DNA of 64,000 bases from Symsagittifera roscoffensis (GCF_963678635.1 NC_087067.1:44707629-44771628); one strand, 5' to 3'. Shown: positions 30,673 to 42,510, numbered from the stretch's first letter. The notes: a model not told the origin generated them from the sequence alone. Numbers and translations: made by a program.

Positions 30673-31108
30673 CGACATTGTTGTTGCAGATCTTGAATTA
30701 GTTGTCACTTTCAAATTACCCGGATCCTTGCCAGGGTACGCCTTCAGAACAGGTCGCGACACAAACTTGTAGGGCACCAAATCGCCTCCCCCTCCTTCTT
30801 TCCCCACAAAATACTCCCCGCTAGGAAGCATGCCCCCCTGTTTTTCTTGTCTTGATTTGTTTTGCTGTCGACTGTATAGCTTTGCCGATGATTTGTTTGA
30901 GTTGAGCTTATTCGCGTAGGCGAATTTCGAAACATTGACAGGCGTTTCGATATTCCTGTTGAAAATAAAAACATGTGAGTTTCCGCCACCGAGTCGAGGT
31001 CTCGTAGACTCCGAGAGGTCAATTGTACTCGTGTTTTCAGACTTGATCTCGTGGTTTCTAACTGACCGGGGTGGCTTCTGCTTTCTGGGAAGGTAGTCTA
31101 ATTTGGCA
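30673..31108 (-). CDS. Rhodopsin-like GPCR, hydrophilic exon running into the gap
   Basis: On the - strand the frame emerges from the gap at 31108 as LDYLPRKQKPPRSVRNHEIK and stays open for about 145 codons to donor ATGTCG|GTAAGG at 30673 in phase 0. It is basic and Ser/Asn/Gly-rich (KEGGGGDLVPYKFV), with no membrane segment. Directly after the gap that probably holds TM6-TM7, it would be the start of the C-terminal tail. The joined next exon is at 25007. It could alternatively be part of a long third intracellular loop. Confidence 0.6.
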
Positions 31109-31308
31109 NNNNNNNNNNNNNNNNNNNNNNNNNNNNNNNNNNNNNNNNNNNNNNNNNNNNNNNNNNNNNNNNNNNNNNNNNNNNNNNNNNNNNNNNNNNN
31201 NNNNNNNNNNNNNNNNNNNNNNNNNNNNNNNNNNNNNNNNNNNNNNNNNNNNNNNNNNNNNNNNNNNNNNNNNNNNNNNNNNNNNNNNNNNNNNNNNNNN
31301 NNNNNNNN
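31109..31308. other. Assembly gap (200 N)
   Basis: Exactly 200 N, a placeholder of unknown true size. It lies between the TM5 exon and the tail exon of the GPCR, where TM6 and TM7 should be. Confidence 0.95.
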
Positions 31309-31358
31309 GCTTTCGAACTAAAAACGGTTGTTACGTGTTCCACCAAAAAGATTGATAC

Positions 31359-31564
31359 TTGGTCCGATGGTTGTTGGTAGTTGTTGGAATATCAAATGCA
31401 GCAGCAGAAGCACTCAGCTGAAGTTGCTCATGGTCCACGTATATTTGGTACACTTTGTAGTACAACAGGGACATAATGGCCACTGGGACCACGACTATGG
31501 CCGTGAACTCAAAAACTGATATCAGGATCAAGAACTGGAAACAGACGTTGAAATTTTCCAATCC
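31359..31564 (-). CDS. Rhodopsin-like GPCR, TM5 exon
   Basis: On the - strand acceptor AAGCGCAG precedes 31564. The frame reads GLENFNVCFQFLILISVFEF, then TAIVVVPVAIMSLLYYKVYQ: a 25-residue hydrophobic helix with a central Pro and a Tyr-Tyr-Lys end, as in class A TM5. A Ser/Ala and Asn/Thr-rich start of the third intracellular loop follows. The likely donor is CCAA|GTATCA at 31358 (phase 2). The frame otherwise stops at 31331. Joining to the TM4 exon does not work with simple phase arithmetic, so a small exon or a different splice site is missing. Confidence 0.72.
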
Positions 31565-31690
31565 CTGCGCTTATTTTGTTATAATTTGAGTCAAATTATA
31601 GTTAACTGAACAGACGTTAATGCTTTCAATTGAAACATTGAACTTTTTTGAACTTTATAGAACAAATTGAGGATAAAAATTGTTTACTCT

Positions 31691-32248
31691 TTGTTGTTGC
31701 GACCATTGGGGGTGTTTTAGTTTTTTATTTTGTGTTTTTCATGCAAAATCAGGAACCACAAATAATCATCATAAAAAAGAAATTTTTTTTATAATGAAGC
31801 CCGTTCAATCCTTTCCCGTTGAACACGTTTTATATTTCAGCCCGTTCAGAAACACCAGTTTAAAATTTTTGAGTTTTGGTCCAATTTCGAGCAAAAAAAG
31901 CATGAGAGCAGATTTGTAATAAAAGGATGAGCCATTAAATATTAGTTTAGCTCCAGTTCTTTTATTTTTCGTTTTTAGCGCCATTTTGGAAGAAAAAGTC
32001 TCAAAATATCAAAATAGTTTCTGCAAAAAAAATTGAATTTTTTCTTCAATTTTTCATTATCTTTTTTTTGACAAAAACTGTTTGTTACAGTGACTCTCGA
32101 ATAGCCCTAAAATTCAGGATTTCTTCAGATCTTTTTATCACACCATGTACAAAAAACAACGATAAATTGAAAAACAATTATGAAAAAAAGTTCTAATGAT
32201 ATGTTCGGAACATTCTGTGCTACTTACACAGCAAATGACAATCTTTGT
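31691..32248 (+). mobile_element. Family B repeat, copy B2
   Basis: It starts TTGTTGTTGCGACCATTG and ends CGGAACATTC, hairpin TGTGC-TACT-TACACA and AATCTTTGTT. The GGAACATTC before the hairpin is identical to family A. It lies 127 bp upstream (GPCR sense) of the TM5 exon, in antisense orientation to the gene. Confidence 0.65.
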
Positions 32249-33736
32249 TTAGCTTATCGTTTTGATTTTGGATAGTGAGTGAAGTTTCAAATACGGTAAT
32301 GGACAATATCCATTGCTTAAGAAGAATTCAGTCGTTTGTTAATGAACGAGAAGTTACCATCAGATGGAGACAAGCCAAAAAATACAAACAAGCAAGGTTT
32401 TTTGACATCGAATTGCAATGGCTTTTTAGCATTTATGGATGAGAGAGGTAACGATCAGGTCAAATTGATCATTACTATCATTACTAAGCGACTGGTCAAA
32501 AACCCTGTGAAGTGGTCTCAACAGAAAAGCAGAAAGCGTAAAAGAAGTCAAACAAAGATACTAAAAATCAGAATTTTGAGGCCTGTATTACTCCTGATGG
32601 AAAGAAACAAATCAAGGGTAGATGAACACTAATTGCATTGTACTCGATAAACTAAGAAATTGCTTAGAAAAATTAAATAAATTTTTCATTTTGTTGTTTT
32701 TCTATCAGGAAAAAGTAAAACAAATCAGGGTAGTCTGCTATTACTCGACTGGCTTTAAATTACGCAGCCTTAAGCACTTAAGATAAAAATAGACTAATTT
32801 TGTAGATTTCCTGGCTTGCCATTATTGTAGCTAAAACATCGTACTTTTGGGTTTCTTTTCAATGCAAATTTTTTTTTGTGAAATTATTAAACAAACCACG
32901 GAGTTTTTAAATACTTTTTAATAGAACAGACGGTCATTAGGGATGTTTTGTTATTGGTACCTTGCTCAAAACATATTTACATTTTTTTTCGATTTAAATA
33001 AAATTTGAAAACTTAACCTTCTCATAAAAATCTTTCTTCAAAACATAAGACTTCTTTAAAAAATTTTCTCAGGATTGACGTTTCTTTAAAACCTTTAAAA
33101 ACTCGCCACTGGCTAAATGCTTGATGCTTAATTAGGACATGTTTGTTCAAAAACACCAAACTTAAGATTAGGGGATATATCAAATTGTACTAGAAAACAA
33201 AAAGCTGGAGGGGTTGGAACTAGTTTAAAAGAGAATATTAATCATGCAAGTATAAAAAGTTCCTCAAGCAACGAAAATCAAACCGAAGTCAAATCAGCTG
33301 CACATATATTGTTCCGCGAGCTCCGATTGATGCATTTGTTGTATTTTTAGATGATCACTTAGACCAGCTGATTTTGAACATGATACAGAGCATATACATT
33401 GCGCAGATCTCAATATTGATCATAAAAAACTTTTCATAAACTGATGTTAATTAAGAAGTTCAGAAGTTTTGATCTAGAGTTTGCGCAAACCAAGCAAAAC
33501 ATCAGAGCAAAATTAACCGCAAACCCATAAACGATTTTTTTTGGTAATAAAAATGTTCGCAATCAATTCAAATTGATGTTCCTGAAACAAAGAGAACTGA
33601 TACCTGTTGTATAGCAATAATTATTTGAGCACTAAAAAAATCAATTGATCAAAATGACGAACTACAGAAGCTTCGAAAAACTGTAAATTGATATGAATTG
33701 TGAAAAACTCATTTTTTCTTTGCAACACAAATTTAA
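32249..33736. other. GPCR intron sequence, no exon supported
   Basis: The + frame at 32336-32632 is Lys/Asn-rich with no motif. Nothing else seen. Confidence 0.45.
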
Positions 33737-34150
33737 ACAAGACTGTTCGTATCAGGGCGAAGCCCTGAATGTTTCGACTGCCTTTTAAGGTCTATGGAGC
33801 AGTAATAACATAAAAAATTTGAGATTATATTAAGTACAAACTCATATTAAGTACAAAGTGATAGATTGTGCTCCCATTAACTAATCAATTATGGCATATA
33901 AGCTTCCTTGAACCAATTTGTAACGATATATAAGACGGATTAAATCTCGCTTACGCGTTAATAGCGCGAAATATATATTTAAGGAATATATATTTACTTT
34001 TCATATTTAGGCTTAGGACAACAGTAGCTTCCAAATGATATAAAACAAATTCCGTCAAAAATGGCTAGTTAAAAAGTCGAATTTTGTGTGAAGAAAAAAC
34101 CCACCCCGAGCACAAATATTCCGGTACTTTCGTTGCGAAAGTCGGAACAA
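33737..34150 (-). mobile_element. Family A repeat, copy A4 (internally deleted)
   Basis: In + orientation it starts AACAAGACTGTTCGTATCAG with the CAGGGC-GAA-GCCCTG hairpin and ends AGTCGGAACAA. It is 414 bp; part of the GTCCCAAATTGGCC region is missing. Confidence 0.72.
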
Positions 34151-34638
34151 TAACGAAATTACAAATCTTTGCGCAGCTTTAGAAATAAACATAAACTCTT
34201 AGCCTTAGACTTACAAGTAAGCAACTGTTTCTATCGAGCGACGACTTTCATAAACCAAAAAATTGACCACAAAATACACTAGGGATACGCACACGGTAAA
34301 CGGCGAATTTCTTCGTTTTTGAATTCAATTTTTCTGAAAAAAGTTCAATTTTATAATTATACTTCTAGAAGCCAGTATTTTTGGCTCAGTGGGCTATTGA
34401 AGTGAAATAGGCAAATGAATGTTTGAATGACTATTTTTTGCCAACTAAATGAGTGATAAGTTACATAAACAAAAATACCATAAAAATACAAGCATGTTGG
34501 TTATTTAAAATAGCTTTCTGAGGCGTCATATGACTGGTTTGAAGTAACCATCGATTTACTCTTGGATGATGTCCAGTTGATCTATATGTTATATCCAATG
34601 TAAAATGTTCATTTGGTTCAAAAACATTAAAATTTTAT

Positions 34639-35154
34639 TTGTTCCGACTTTCGAAGAAAACGGATTATTTATGCTCGGTGTGGTTTTTTTATTCAGTCAA
34701 TTTTCGCTGATCGAAATAACTTTTTATACCAAAATAACTTTTTATAACAACAAAAACTTTTTATACCCCATTGAAGATATCGAGCTCTTGAGTTCAAATG
34801 TAAAAAGATATTGTACCTCCGATTATTTTTTATTAAGTTCTAGGGGTTTCAAAATTGCCAAATTGGCCATGTTCTGGACTAAATTATGTGCGCTTTGAAG
34901 AATTTATTCATGTTGCTGAGAGCGTAACGCAAATTATTTATGCGTGGCGAATTATCATGCACAACAAAATCGTTCCAAAGTGAATTGAGGCTAGCTAATT
35001 GGTTGCATTAATTTCGTACGGCTCAAAATTTTACACTGATTTTGTCCAAAATTTACAGGTTTTCAATATTTTCTTTCCCCAAAAACTATTCGATATGAAT
35101 TAAGGGACAGTCAGAACATTCAGGGCTTTGCCCTGATATACGAGCAGTCTTGTT
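34639..35154 (+). mobile_element. Family A repeat, copy A5 (diverged)
   Basis: It starts TTGTTCCGACTTTCGAAG and ends CAGAACATTC, CAGGGC-TTT-GCCCTG, CGAGCAGTCTTGTT. The interior is much changed but the 3' stem is preserved. Confidence 0.7.
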
Positions 35155-35438
35155 AATAATAGATTAATTTACACGATTATTTTACTTAATTAAAGTACTA
35201 AGCATGAAATACATAGTAGGCGAAACCAGAAAAGTTGCTGGGTAATTGAGTTGCATTTGAAGGGAGGACAATACCTTGATCCGAAAAATTATATGCAGTG
35301 AAATAATTTTATCAGCCCCTTATAAGCTCAATTACAAAATTTTCTATTCGATGCTGATCGTTTCTTATGAAGTTTTAAATCCTAATAGCAGGGAAATGGA
35401 AAAAGGACTGAACTGGCGGGGTTTGTCTGGAAACTGAC

Positions 35439-35561
35439 ATCCGGCCTCTTCCGAGAAGGAGGTGAGCCAGAAGTCTCTGTTCATGGAGGCCGCCCCCAGG
35501 ATCCAACTGGCGAGCAGGAACAGCAGACGGTGGGAGAGTGAGAAATGGTGCAGATACCAGT
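35439..35561 (-). CDS. Rhodopsin-like GPCR, TM4 exon
   Basis: On the - strand acceptor AATTTTCAG precedes 35561. Its first two bases complete the split codon from the TM1-3 exon. The frame reads DWYLHHFSLSHRLLFLLASW, then ILGAASMNRDFW: the second intracellular loop and a TM4 with the conserved Trp. The frame continues through SFSEEAGCQFPDKPRQF, where the Cys would be the extracellular loop 2 cysteine that pairs with TM3. The donor drawn here (GGAT|GTCAGT) falls just before that Cys, and weaker sites beyond it (35433, 35412) are possible. The exon end is therefore uncertain. Confidence 0.75.
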
Positions 35562-37050
35562 CTGAAAATTATCAGTGATTACTTTGATTACTTTTTCATT
35601 CGAAACTTTTTATTGATTTTTCTTTTGAGTTCAAAAACAAAACTTTTAGTTTGTTATATATCACGTGAAATAATGACCTATGAATTTAGCTCTAGAGGCG
35701 TTACTTAGCAAACTTAATGATTTTGACCTGTTCTTTTGTGTATTGGACTCTATTCTATCAATTCGATAGTCACGAGACAAAAAAGTTGCATTTTTTAGTT
35801 TTCAACCGAGAGAACGAAAAGATCCCTCTTCGCATTTTTGCCGTTTTCTCTGCAACGCATGATGATACAACCATCAATAGAATTTAGCATGCCCAAATGG
35901 ACAATTAGCCTTGCCATTAACTCCTCAAAAACAGTTGAGGTGTCAAGTTTATGGGCCCAAAAAGGTCATTGGAAAACCGATAATCTTCTCTAGCTTAAAG
36001 TTTCTTTCAAAAACAAGAATAACTGAAAAGTTAATTTAGCCGCAAAATAGAAACTAACTCAGATTATAGTAATTTAGCGAATACATTTAAAATATTTTAG
36101 GTAAATTCTATCTTAAAAAATTAGGGGAAATAACTCACTGTTAGGCAAACTACTTATTATATTTATTCAAACTAAGATTTTTGAAATTGTTCTAAAATTC
36201 TCAAAAAACTTTTAAAATTTAATTGTTTAAAAATTTTCCGAACGCTTAAAACTTTTCTCATGTTGAAGAAAGCTTTAATGGGGACCGACCTAAGGCCCTT
36301 TAGCTTCAGAGCCCGAAAGTTCAAAATCATTGCGCTAATGAAGAGAAATTTTAGGCTCCCAGAAAATAACCCATTTCTGGCAAACTTCCAGTTAATGTCC
36401 AAGGAACACTTTACAAAGAAACATTCCGCTTCAGTGCTAGCTAGGTGCTTTTAAATAGTATCATTCACCAATTGTCAATGTTTCAACTATGAGTTTCAAC
36501 AAGACCACTCGTATATCATTGAGGTCAATTTAAAAGTTTTTTGTTTGAAGCCTTGCCGAAATATTAAAGAAAAAATTCATTTTTTTTCTAATTTATCCCC
36601 CACAATCTAAGGTAAATTTCAAAGGGATGTATTGAGCGTATTTTTTTTAAAATAAAACGACCAAATGACTTGCCTCATCTAAACGTTGGAATGCATTAAC
36701 CCACCTACGCGTGTTATAAGGACGCAATGGAGGCGGAACTATAAGCAGAATGGTCCAAAAGCAGAAAAGGTCTAAGACGTAAAAATATTGACTTAATTTT
36801 GGCCACTTGATGAAAACAAGTATGAGAATTGACAAAAATGAAAACGAAATGAATAAATTATTCAAAAATTGAGTAATTTCATGTTTTTTTATGAGCTCAT
36901 TGAAAAAACAACTTGATGAATTTACTCAATTTATGTTTAACCTATTCGTTTCATTGACAGTATTGGCTATCTATATACTTGATTCTTCGATTAGCTCATA
37001 AACATTTTTGGTTTCATTGCTCATAACCTTTTCTGCACATTGACTGGCCA
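35562..37050. other. GPCR intron sequence
   Basis: Mostly AT-rich. A - strand hydrophobic frame at 36647-36865 ends at a perfect GC donor (GAG|GCAAGT), but its phase does not fit the GPCR exons. No other exon seen. Confidence 0.45.
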
Positions 37051-37292
37051 CAAAACGCATTATATCGAGCGTTAATTATCCCAAGGAGGCCAAACTTTCA
37101 AACCCCCATAACTTTACGAACAAGAATCACAAGTGAAATGTCGTTTTAATTTTGAGCTCAGCAAAACGATATCTTTCAGATGGTATAAAAAAACTCCGGC
37201 AAAAATGTTTAGTTAAAAAGTCGAAAAATGATTAAATAAAAAATTTTCCCAAGCGTAAATATTCGGCAACTTCTACAAAAGTTGGAACAAAA
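37051..37292 (-). mobile_element. Family A repeat, copy A6 (5' fragment)
   Basis: Recognisable blocks, in + orientation, are TATCGAGCGTTAATTATCCC, CCCCCATAACTTTACGAA, AAAAATGTTTAGTTAAAAAG and a decayed AAAGTTGGAACAA end. The 3' hairpin end is absent. Confidence 0.55.
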
Positions 37293-37407
37293 ATATAGAG
37301 AGTAAAAGGAAACATGTGAAAAAGCATTTTCCAAGCTTAAATACTTAGCATTGTTTACAAAAGTTGGAAAAAACATATAGAGTAAACGGCAACATGTGAA
37401 AAAGTAT
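37245..37407 (+). repeat. Tandem duplication of about 90 bp
   Basis: TACAAAAGTTGGAACAAAAA and AACATGTGAAAAAGCATTTT recur as TACAAAAGTTGGAAAAAACA and AACATGTGAAAAAGTATTCG. The second unit extends the 5' end of copy A6. Confidence 0.65.
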
Positions 37408-38280
37408 TCGATCATTTCAACGGTTGAAAATTAAGAAAATTAAGAGAAACTTTCGTCCAGTGAGTGTATTTTGAATGACTAAGAAATAGAACTAAAAATA
37501 AAGATAGTTCTATTATAAGGATCGAAGAATTAAAAAGTGTCTCATTGTTATCCTTGTACTCTTTTTTGTCATATGCGAAACATTTCGAGGGTGGTAATGA
37601 TTTTTTTGGACACAAGTAATGACAACCAGCAAAACAAGTAAAAAAAACAATTTCCAGCGTGAATGTTTCTGCTAATTCAGAGGTTGCACATTTGTCTCAA
37701 GCTGCAATTATATTGGTTCTGCAGTTGTCATAATTTTTTGTCTGCCGAAGATCTTTGATGTCATACCGCAAGCTAGTTGAACAGATGATAGCTACAAAAA
37801 GCTAAACCCTATTTGTTTTACCCATGACGCGTTTTCAAGGTCTACTCAACAAAACACAATAAACTGCATAACTATTGTCATTGTCGATCAAACCAATACT
37901 AGAAAAACCATTCGTACATTACATCATACACAAAAAAAAACATTTGAACAGATAAAAAGTTTTCATGTAAATTTGTGTCAAGTAATTTTTTATTCAGATA
38001 AAAAATAACGGGCACTTAAACAGTATCTATCATCACATTCTATTCTGTGTGAGAGGTGTGTTCACTTAAGCATAGGGTGTTCACTCAATTAGCAAAGGGT
38101 GTTCAATTAATGATCGTCAGATAATAAACTCGATCCCCTGCCATGGCGAGCTTTCATTTGACCTCTGGTTTCAGGTCTACCAACCACAGAATCATCAATT
38201 TTGGCTTCAATAGGGGTGCCACATAAAAGTTCTAGGCTCAAATAAACGTCCTTGAGCTGTAAAAAAAATGTTTCGCTTAC
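37408..38280. other. GPCR intron with one small unassigned - strand frame
   Basis: A - strand frame (38107-38280 part) encodes LELLCGTPIEAKIDDSVVG and ends RGSSLLSDDH with TAA at 38107. Its composition is coding-like and it abuts family A copy A7. No family is recognised; it may be a retrocopy fragment or chance. Confidence 0.35.
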
Positions 38281-39267
38281 TGTTCCGACTTTCAATACGA
38301 AAGTAATGGAATATTTGTGCTCGGGGTGGGTTTTTTTTCTTCAGATAAATTTCGACTTTTTAACTAGCCATTTTTGACGGAATTTTTTTTATCATTCAAA
38401 AGGTATTGTTGTCCTGAGCTTAAACTTGAAAAGATATTTCACATGTGACCATTTTTCGTGAAGTTATGAGGGTTTAAAGATTGCAATTTTGGCCATTTTG
38501 ACCAATTTGGGACAATTAACGCGCGATATAATTCGCGCTATTAACGCGTAAGCGGAGATTTAATCCGTCTTATAAACAGGGAGCGGATAATAGTTGCTTT
38601 CAAAAAGGCAAAAAAGTTACTAAGAAGTTGCTCAAAATTAATTGGAAAAGTTGCTCAAAAAGTTGGTAAAAACTTGCAGAAAAACGTTAAATTTACAACG
38701 TTTTGTTACAGTAGCAGAACATAAGTAGCAGAACAGTAGCGGAATAACAGTTCCATTTTCAAGAGAGTCGCTCAAAAGTACTTCAACAAACAAAACGAAG
38801 CACGGATGGCTGAGCTGCCATTGGATAATTAATATTCGCCAGCTGCAGCGCATCTGTGTTCGTTGAATCCGTTAATATGAGCTTCAAACAAAGAAAACTT
38901 CCGAAAAAGTTGCTATTGTGAAGTTTATTGGAAAATAGATAGTTAAAGGGAAAAACAACAGAAAAGTTGGAAATAGTTGTTTTTAGTTGCTAAAACTATT
39001 ATCCGCTCCCTGCTTATAAATCGTTCCAAATTGGTTGAAAGGAGCTTATTTGCCATAATTGATTTGTTACAAGGAGCGAAATCTCTCTTTTTGTATTTTA
39101 TATGGCGTGTGGGGGGATGAATTTCATAAAAAGTTTCAAATTTTAGAAAAAAAAATTTCATTTTATTTTTTTTTCATTTATTTTTCTTATGTTATTACTG
39201 CTGCTCCATAAACCTTAAAAGGCAGTCGGAACATTCAGGGCTCCGCCCTGATACGAGCAGTCTCGTT
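38281..39267 (+). mobile_element. Family A repeat, copy A7, split by a hAT MITE
   Basis: Begins TGTTCCGACTTTCAATACG and ends CAGGGC-TCC-GCCCTG, CGAGCAGTCTCGTT. The two halves join exactly at the CTTATAAA duplication, restoring the usual family A sequence at the ATCCGTCTTAGAAATCG position. Confidence 0.8.
38577..39012 (+). mobile_element. hAT-type MITE, second family, nested in A7
   Basis: Terminal inverted repeats CAGGGAGCGGATAATAGTT and AACTATTATCCGCTCCCTG (one bulge). An exact 8-bp duplication CTTATAAA flanks it (38569-38576 and 39013-39020). It is 436 bp with no long frame. The uninterrupted target is visible in other family A copies. Confidence 0.88.
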
Positions 39268-39307
39268 AAAATAACATATTGTATGATGTGGAGAGATAAT
39301 ACAATTA

Positions 39308-39831
39308 AAACTGCTCGTATCAGGGCGAAGCCTTGAATGTTCCGACTGCCTTTTAAGTTTTATGGAGCAGTAATACCATAAAAAAATTAAATGAAATAAA
39401 ATAAAATGAAAAATTTTTTCTAAAATTTGAAATTTTTTATGAAAATCATTCCCCCACACGCCATATAAAGCACAAAATGATAGAATTCGCTCCGTGTAAC
39501 AAACCAATTATGGCAAATAAGCTTCGTTCAACCAATTTGGAACGAATTCTAAGACGGATTAAATCATCGCCTACGCGTTAATAGAGCGAAATATATCGCG
39601 CGTTAATTGTCATAAATTGGTCAAAATGGCAATTTTTAAACCCCCATAACTTTACAAAAATTGATCACAGGTGAAATATCTTTTCGAATTTAAGCTCAGG
39701 ACAACAATATCAAATGATATAAAAAATATTCCGTCAAAAATGGCTAGTTAAAAAGTCGAAATTTGTCTGAAGAAAAAAAAACCACCCCGAGCACAAATAT
39801 TCCGTTACTTTCGTATCGGAAGTCGGAACAA
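39308..39831 (-). mobile_element. Family A repeat, copy A8, facing A7
   Basis: In + orientation it starts CTGCTCGTATCAGGGCGAAG (its extreme 3' end is lost) and ends AAGTCGGAACA at 39831. It lies 40 bp from A7 in opposite orientation, forming a large inverted repeat. Confidence 0.78.
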
Positions 39832-39901
39832 TAAAATACCATTTGACCGGCTTTTCAGTGCTTTCTGATAATTCTTCTGCGATTCGCAGAAACCACAGTT
39901 G

Positions 39902-40432
39902 TTGTTCCGACTTTCGATACAAAAGTAATGGAATATTTGTGCTCGGCGTGGGTTTTTTTTCTTCAGACAAACTTCGACTTTTTAACTAGACATTTTTGAC
40001 GGAATTTTTAAATATCATTCGAAAGGTATTGTTGTCTTGAGCTCAAATTTGAAAAAATATTTCATCTGTGATCCTTTTTCGTAAAGTTATGCGGGTTTAA
40101 AGATTGCCCATTTTGGCCAATTTGGGACAATTAACGCGCGATATACATCGAGCTATTAACGCGTAAGCGGAGAGTTAACCCGTCTTAGAAATCGTTCCAA
40201 ATTGTTGAAAGGAAGCTTATTTGCCAAATTGATTTGTTAATGGGAGTAAAATTTATTCTTTTGTATTTTATATGGCGTGTGGGGGCATGATTTTCATAAA
40301 AAATTTCAAATTTTAGAAAACGAATGTTCATTTTGTTTTGTTTCATTAATTTTCTAATGTTATTACTGCTCCATAAACCTTAAAAGGCAGTCAAAACATT
40401 CAGGGCTTCGCCCTTATACGAGCAGTCTTGTT
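39902..40432 (+). mobile_element. Family A repeat, copy A9 (full length)
   Basis: It starts TTGTTCCGACTTTCGATAC and ends CAGGGCTTCGCCCTTATACG then AGCAGTCTTGTT. It is 531 bp. The AGTCGGAAC motif has decayed to AGTCAAAAC. Confidence 0.78.
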
Positions 40433-41060
40433 ATGATTGGTAATCAGTTCAAATTTAGTGAGCTTTTAATTTCAAAAATTGTTTGAACGCTGTTTTCGGT
40501 TTTCATGACAGTGTCCTGTCTATTTACGAGGTTCTATTTATTCAAATTATAAGCTGAGAATTTTCTCTGAGTATTGTCTCATAATAGGTCTGAAAAAAAG
40601 GCAAAAAAAGTTGACATTACAGTTGGTTCAGAATTAAAATCTACAACTATTATATCACGTTTTGACTAAATAACTGTTTGATGAGTGAAAAGAGCACATT
40701 TTTAGGCTGAAATTTTACATTCAAAGTCAGGGACTTAAAAAGCAACAAAGTAGATCGAGCGTAGCGTCAGTTGTGAAGTCTTTTGAGTTATTACTTAGAA
40801 TAAAAAAGCTTTTTCAAAGAAACATTTCAGTGGATGAGTGGCTCTGACAGACAAAGAGGACGACTTTTTTTTATAGAATAATCTAAAATTATTTTCGACA
40901 CCAAAACTGAAAAGAGCTATGTGCTGAAATCTGATTGGCTACAATATTCCAAATCAGTACTCCTATTGTTTTGTTGTTTAGCCAATCATATTCAGCAATA
41001 TTAATTTCAGTTCAAGATATAGAAAAACTGATTTTGGGCCGTTTAATGCATAAGACCCCT
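40433..41060. other. GPCR intron sequence, no exon seen
   Basis: AT-rich, nothing recognised. Confidence 0.45.
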
Positions 41061-41235
41061 TAGTAATATCAGTTGAATAAATAGTTGAATAAATAGGGGC
41101 TGAATAAATAGGGGCTGAGTTGAATAAATAGGGTTGAATAAACAGAGTTGAATAAATAGGGGCTGAGTTGAATATTTATTCAAAAATCAGTTGAATAAAT
41201 AGGGGCTGAGTAATATCAGTTGAATAAATAAATTA
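41061..41235 (+). repeat. Minisatellite, GTTGAATAAATAGGGGCTGA
   Basis: About eight irregular repeats of AGTTGAATAAATA with or without GGGGCTG. It includes one inverted ATTTATTCAA. Confidence 0.75.
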
Positions 41236-42029
41236 CTAAATTTTTAAATAGGAAAGTTCTCTAATTTTTGAAAAGCGTTTCCTTTTTAAGCTTTGTTGGG
41301 CTACATATGAATCTCAGTGCAGTGTAATCTGCAAAAAATATCAACTCATCAAGTATTTTATGCGTAGTTTTTGATTTTTTAACAAGAACCAAAATGATCC
41401 ATTTTGACGGATGTCTTGAATCCGTAATCTTTTTTTGTTTATATGTTCAGAGAAAATCAATTATCAAGAACTTGTCACTATGGTAAAAATTCACATAAAT
41501 TTGTCAAATGTTTCACTCATATATTCGAAAAATTAATGTAATATTTTAAAATTATTTAAAAGTTTTTTTATTGGATGTTAGTGTCTTTTTCAATTTTTTT
41601 TTCGAAGATCAAGAAGAAAGAGTGAGTTTGATTTATTATTGTTGATTTGATAGCGAGAAAAAAAATCGCAAAAAAGTTTTATTTTAAATAAACTGAAACA
41701 AAGAGAGTAACCAAATTTTGTGCTTAAAAAATTAATTGACAATAATGATTTCAGCAACTATTAAAAGACCTCACGATGGCTGCTCTGTGTCTGCAACTCT
41801 TTCAACCAAAATTCGAAATTCGAATGTAATTGAAGCTTATAATTTCAATTTACCCTTGCTTCGTTATTGACTTCAGCTTTTTATTAGAGTTTGAATTTGT
41901 TTGGCGCATGTTTGAAACTTAAGCCGAGGAAACTTTCTACTAAATATTATTAAGGTCAAATTATAACTAAGCCTTATCCGGGTCAAAATTCGTATCCATT
42001 TTGGTCTTTCTTTCCATAGAGGGTGCAAT

Positions 42030-42510
42030 TTCAAAAAAAAAGAGCTGAAGGAACCCAATTCTTAGCAGGTTTTGCCAAACTTTTTATATCCATTTTTTAT
42101 GGGGCTGAATAAGCACACTTTTAAAAAAAAAGATCTGAATGATCATAATTTTTAGCAAAAGGAGCTAAATGAGCCCAATTGTCAACAAAATGAGGTGAAT
42201 GAGCTCATTCAGTTTCCTAACTTTAAATTAAATTGATGAAAACAAACAGTAGTTTTGAATATTGGTAGAACAGAGGTAACAAAGAGGCCTTGCTACCTCA
42301 ATGAGACGGATCGAGTCCCTCGAAAATGCTTTGATTTTTAAGAGGGGCTGAATGAGCCCAATTTTCCTATACTCCGATTTGCCACGGAAGAGAATGAAAG
42401 AACCCAATTTTCTAAATACTGGACTCCCAATGGGGCGCTTTTGAGTCCATTTTTCCGTGATAACTAGGGGACCAATCATGCTAAAAACTGGGCGCGTTCA
42501 GCCCCTTTTC
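42030..42510 (+). repeat. Dispersed near-palindromic repeat, GGGCTGAATGAGCCCAATTTT
   Basis: GAGCTGAAGGAACCCAATT, GGAGCTAAATGAGCCCAATT, GGGGCTGAATGAGCCCAATT and similar recur five to seven times, some inverted. It lies immediately downstream (gene sense) of the TM1-3 exon. The shared GGGGCTGA suggests a relation to the 41.1-kb minisatellite. Confidence 0.6.

Noticed and set aside
31109-31355. Frames through the N stretch
   Set aside because: They are artefacts of translating N.
32336-32632. 98-codon + strand frame as a gene
   Set aside because: Lys/Asn-rich, no motif, lies in a GPCR intron on the opposite strand.
36647-36865. Hydrophobic - strand frame with a perfect GC donor, as an extra GPCR exon
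   Set aside because: Its phase does not fit TM1-3 or TM4, and the TM4 exon is already clear at 35.4 kb; no conserved GPCR residues.
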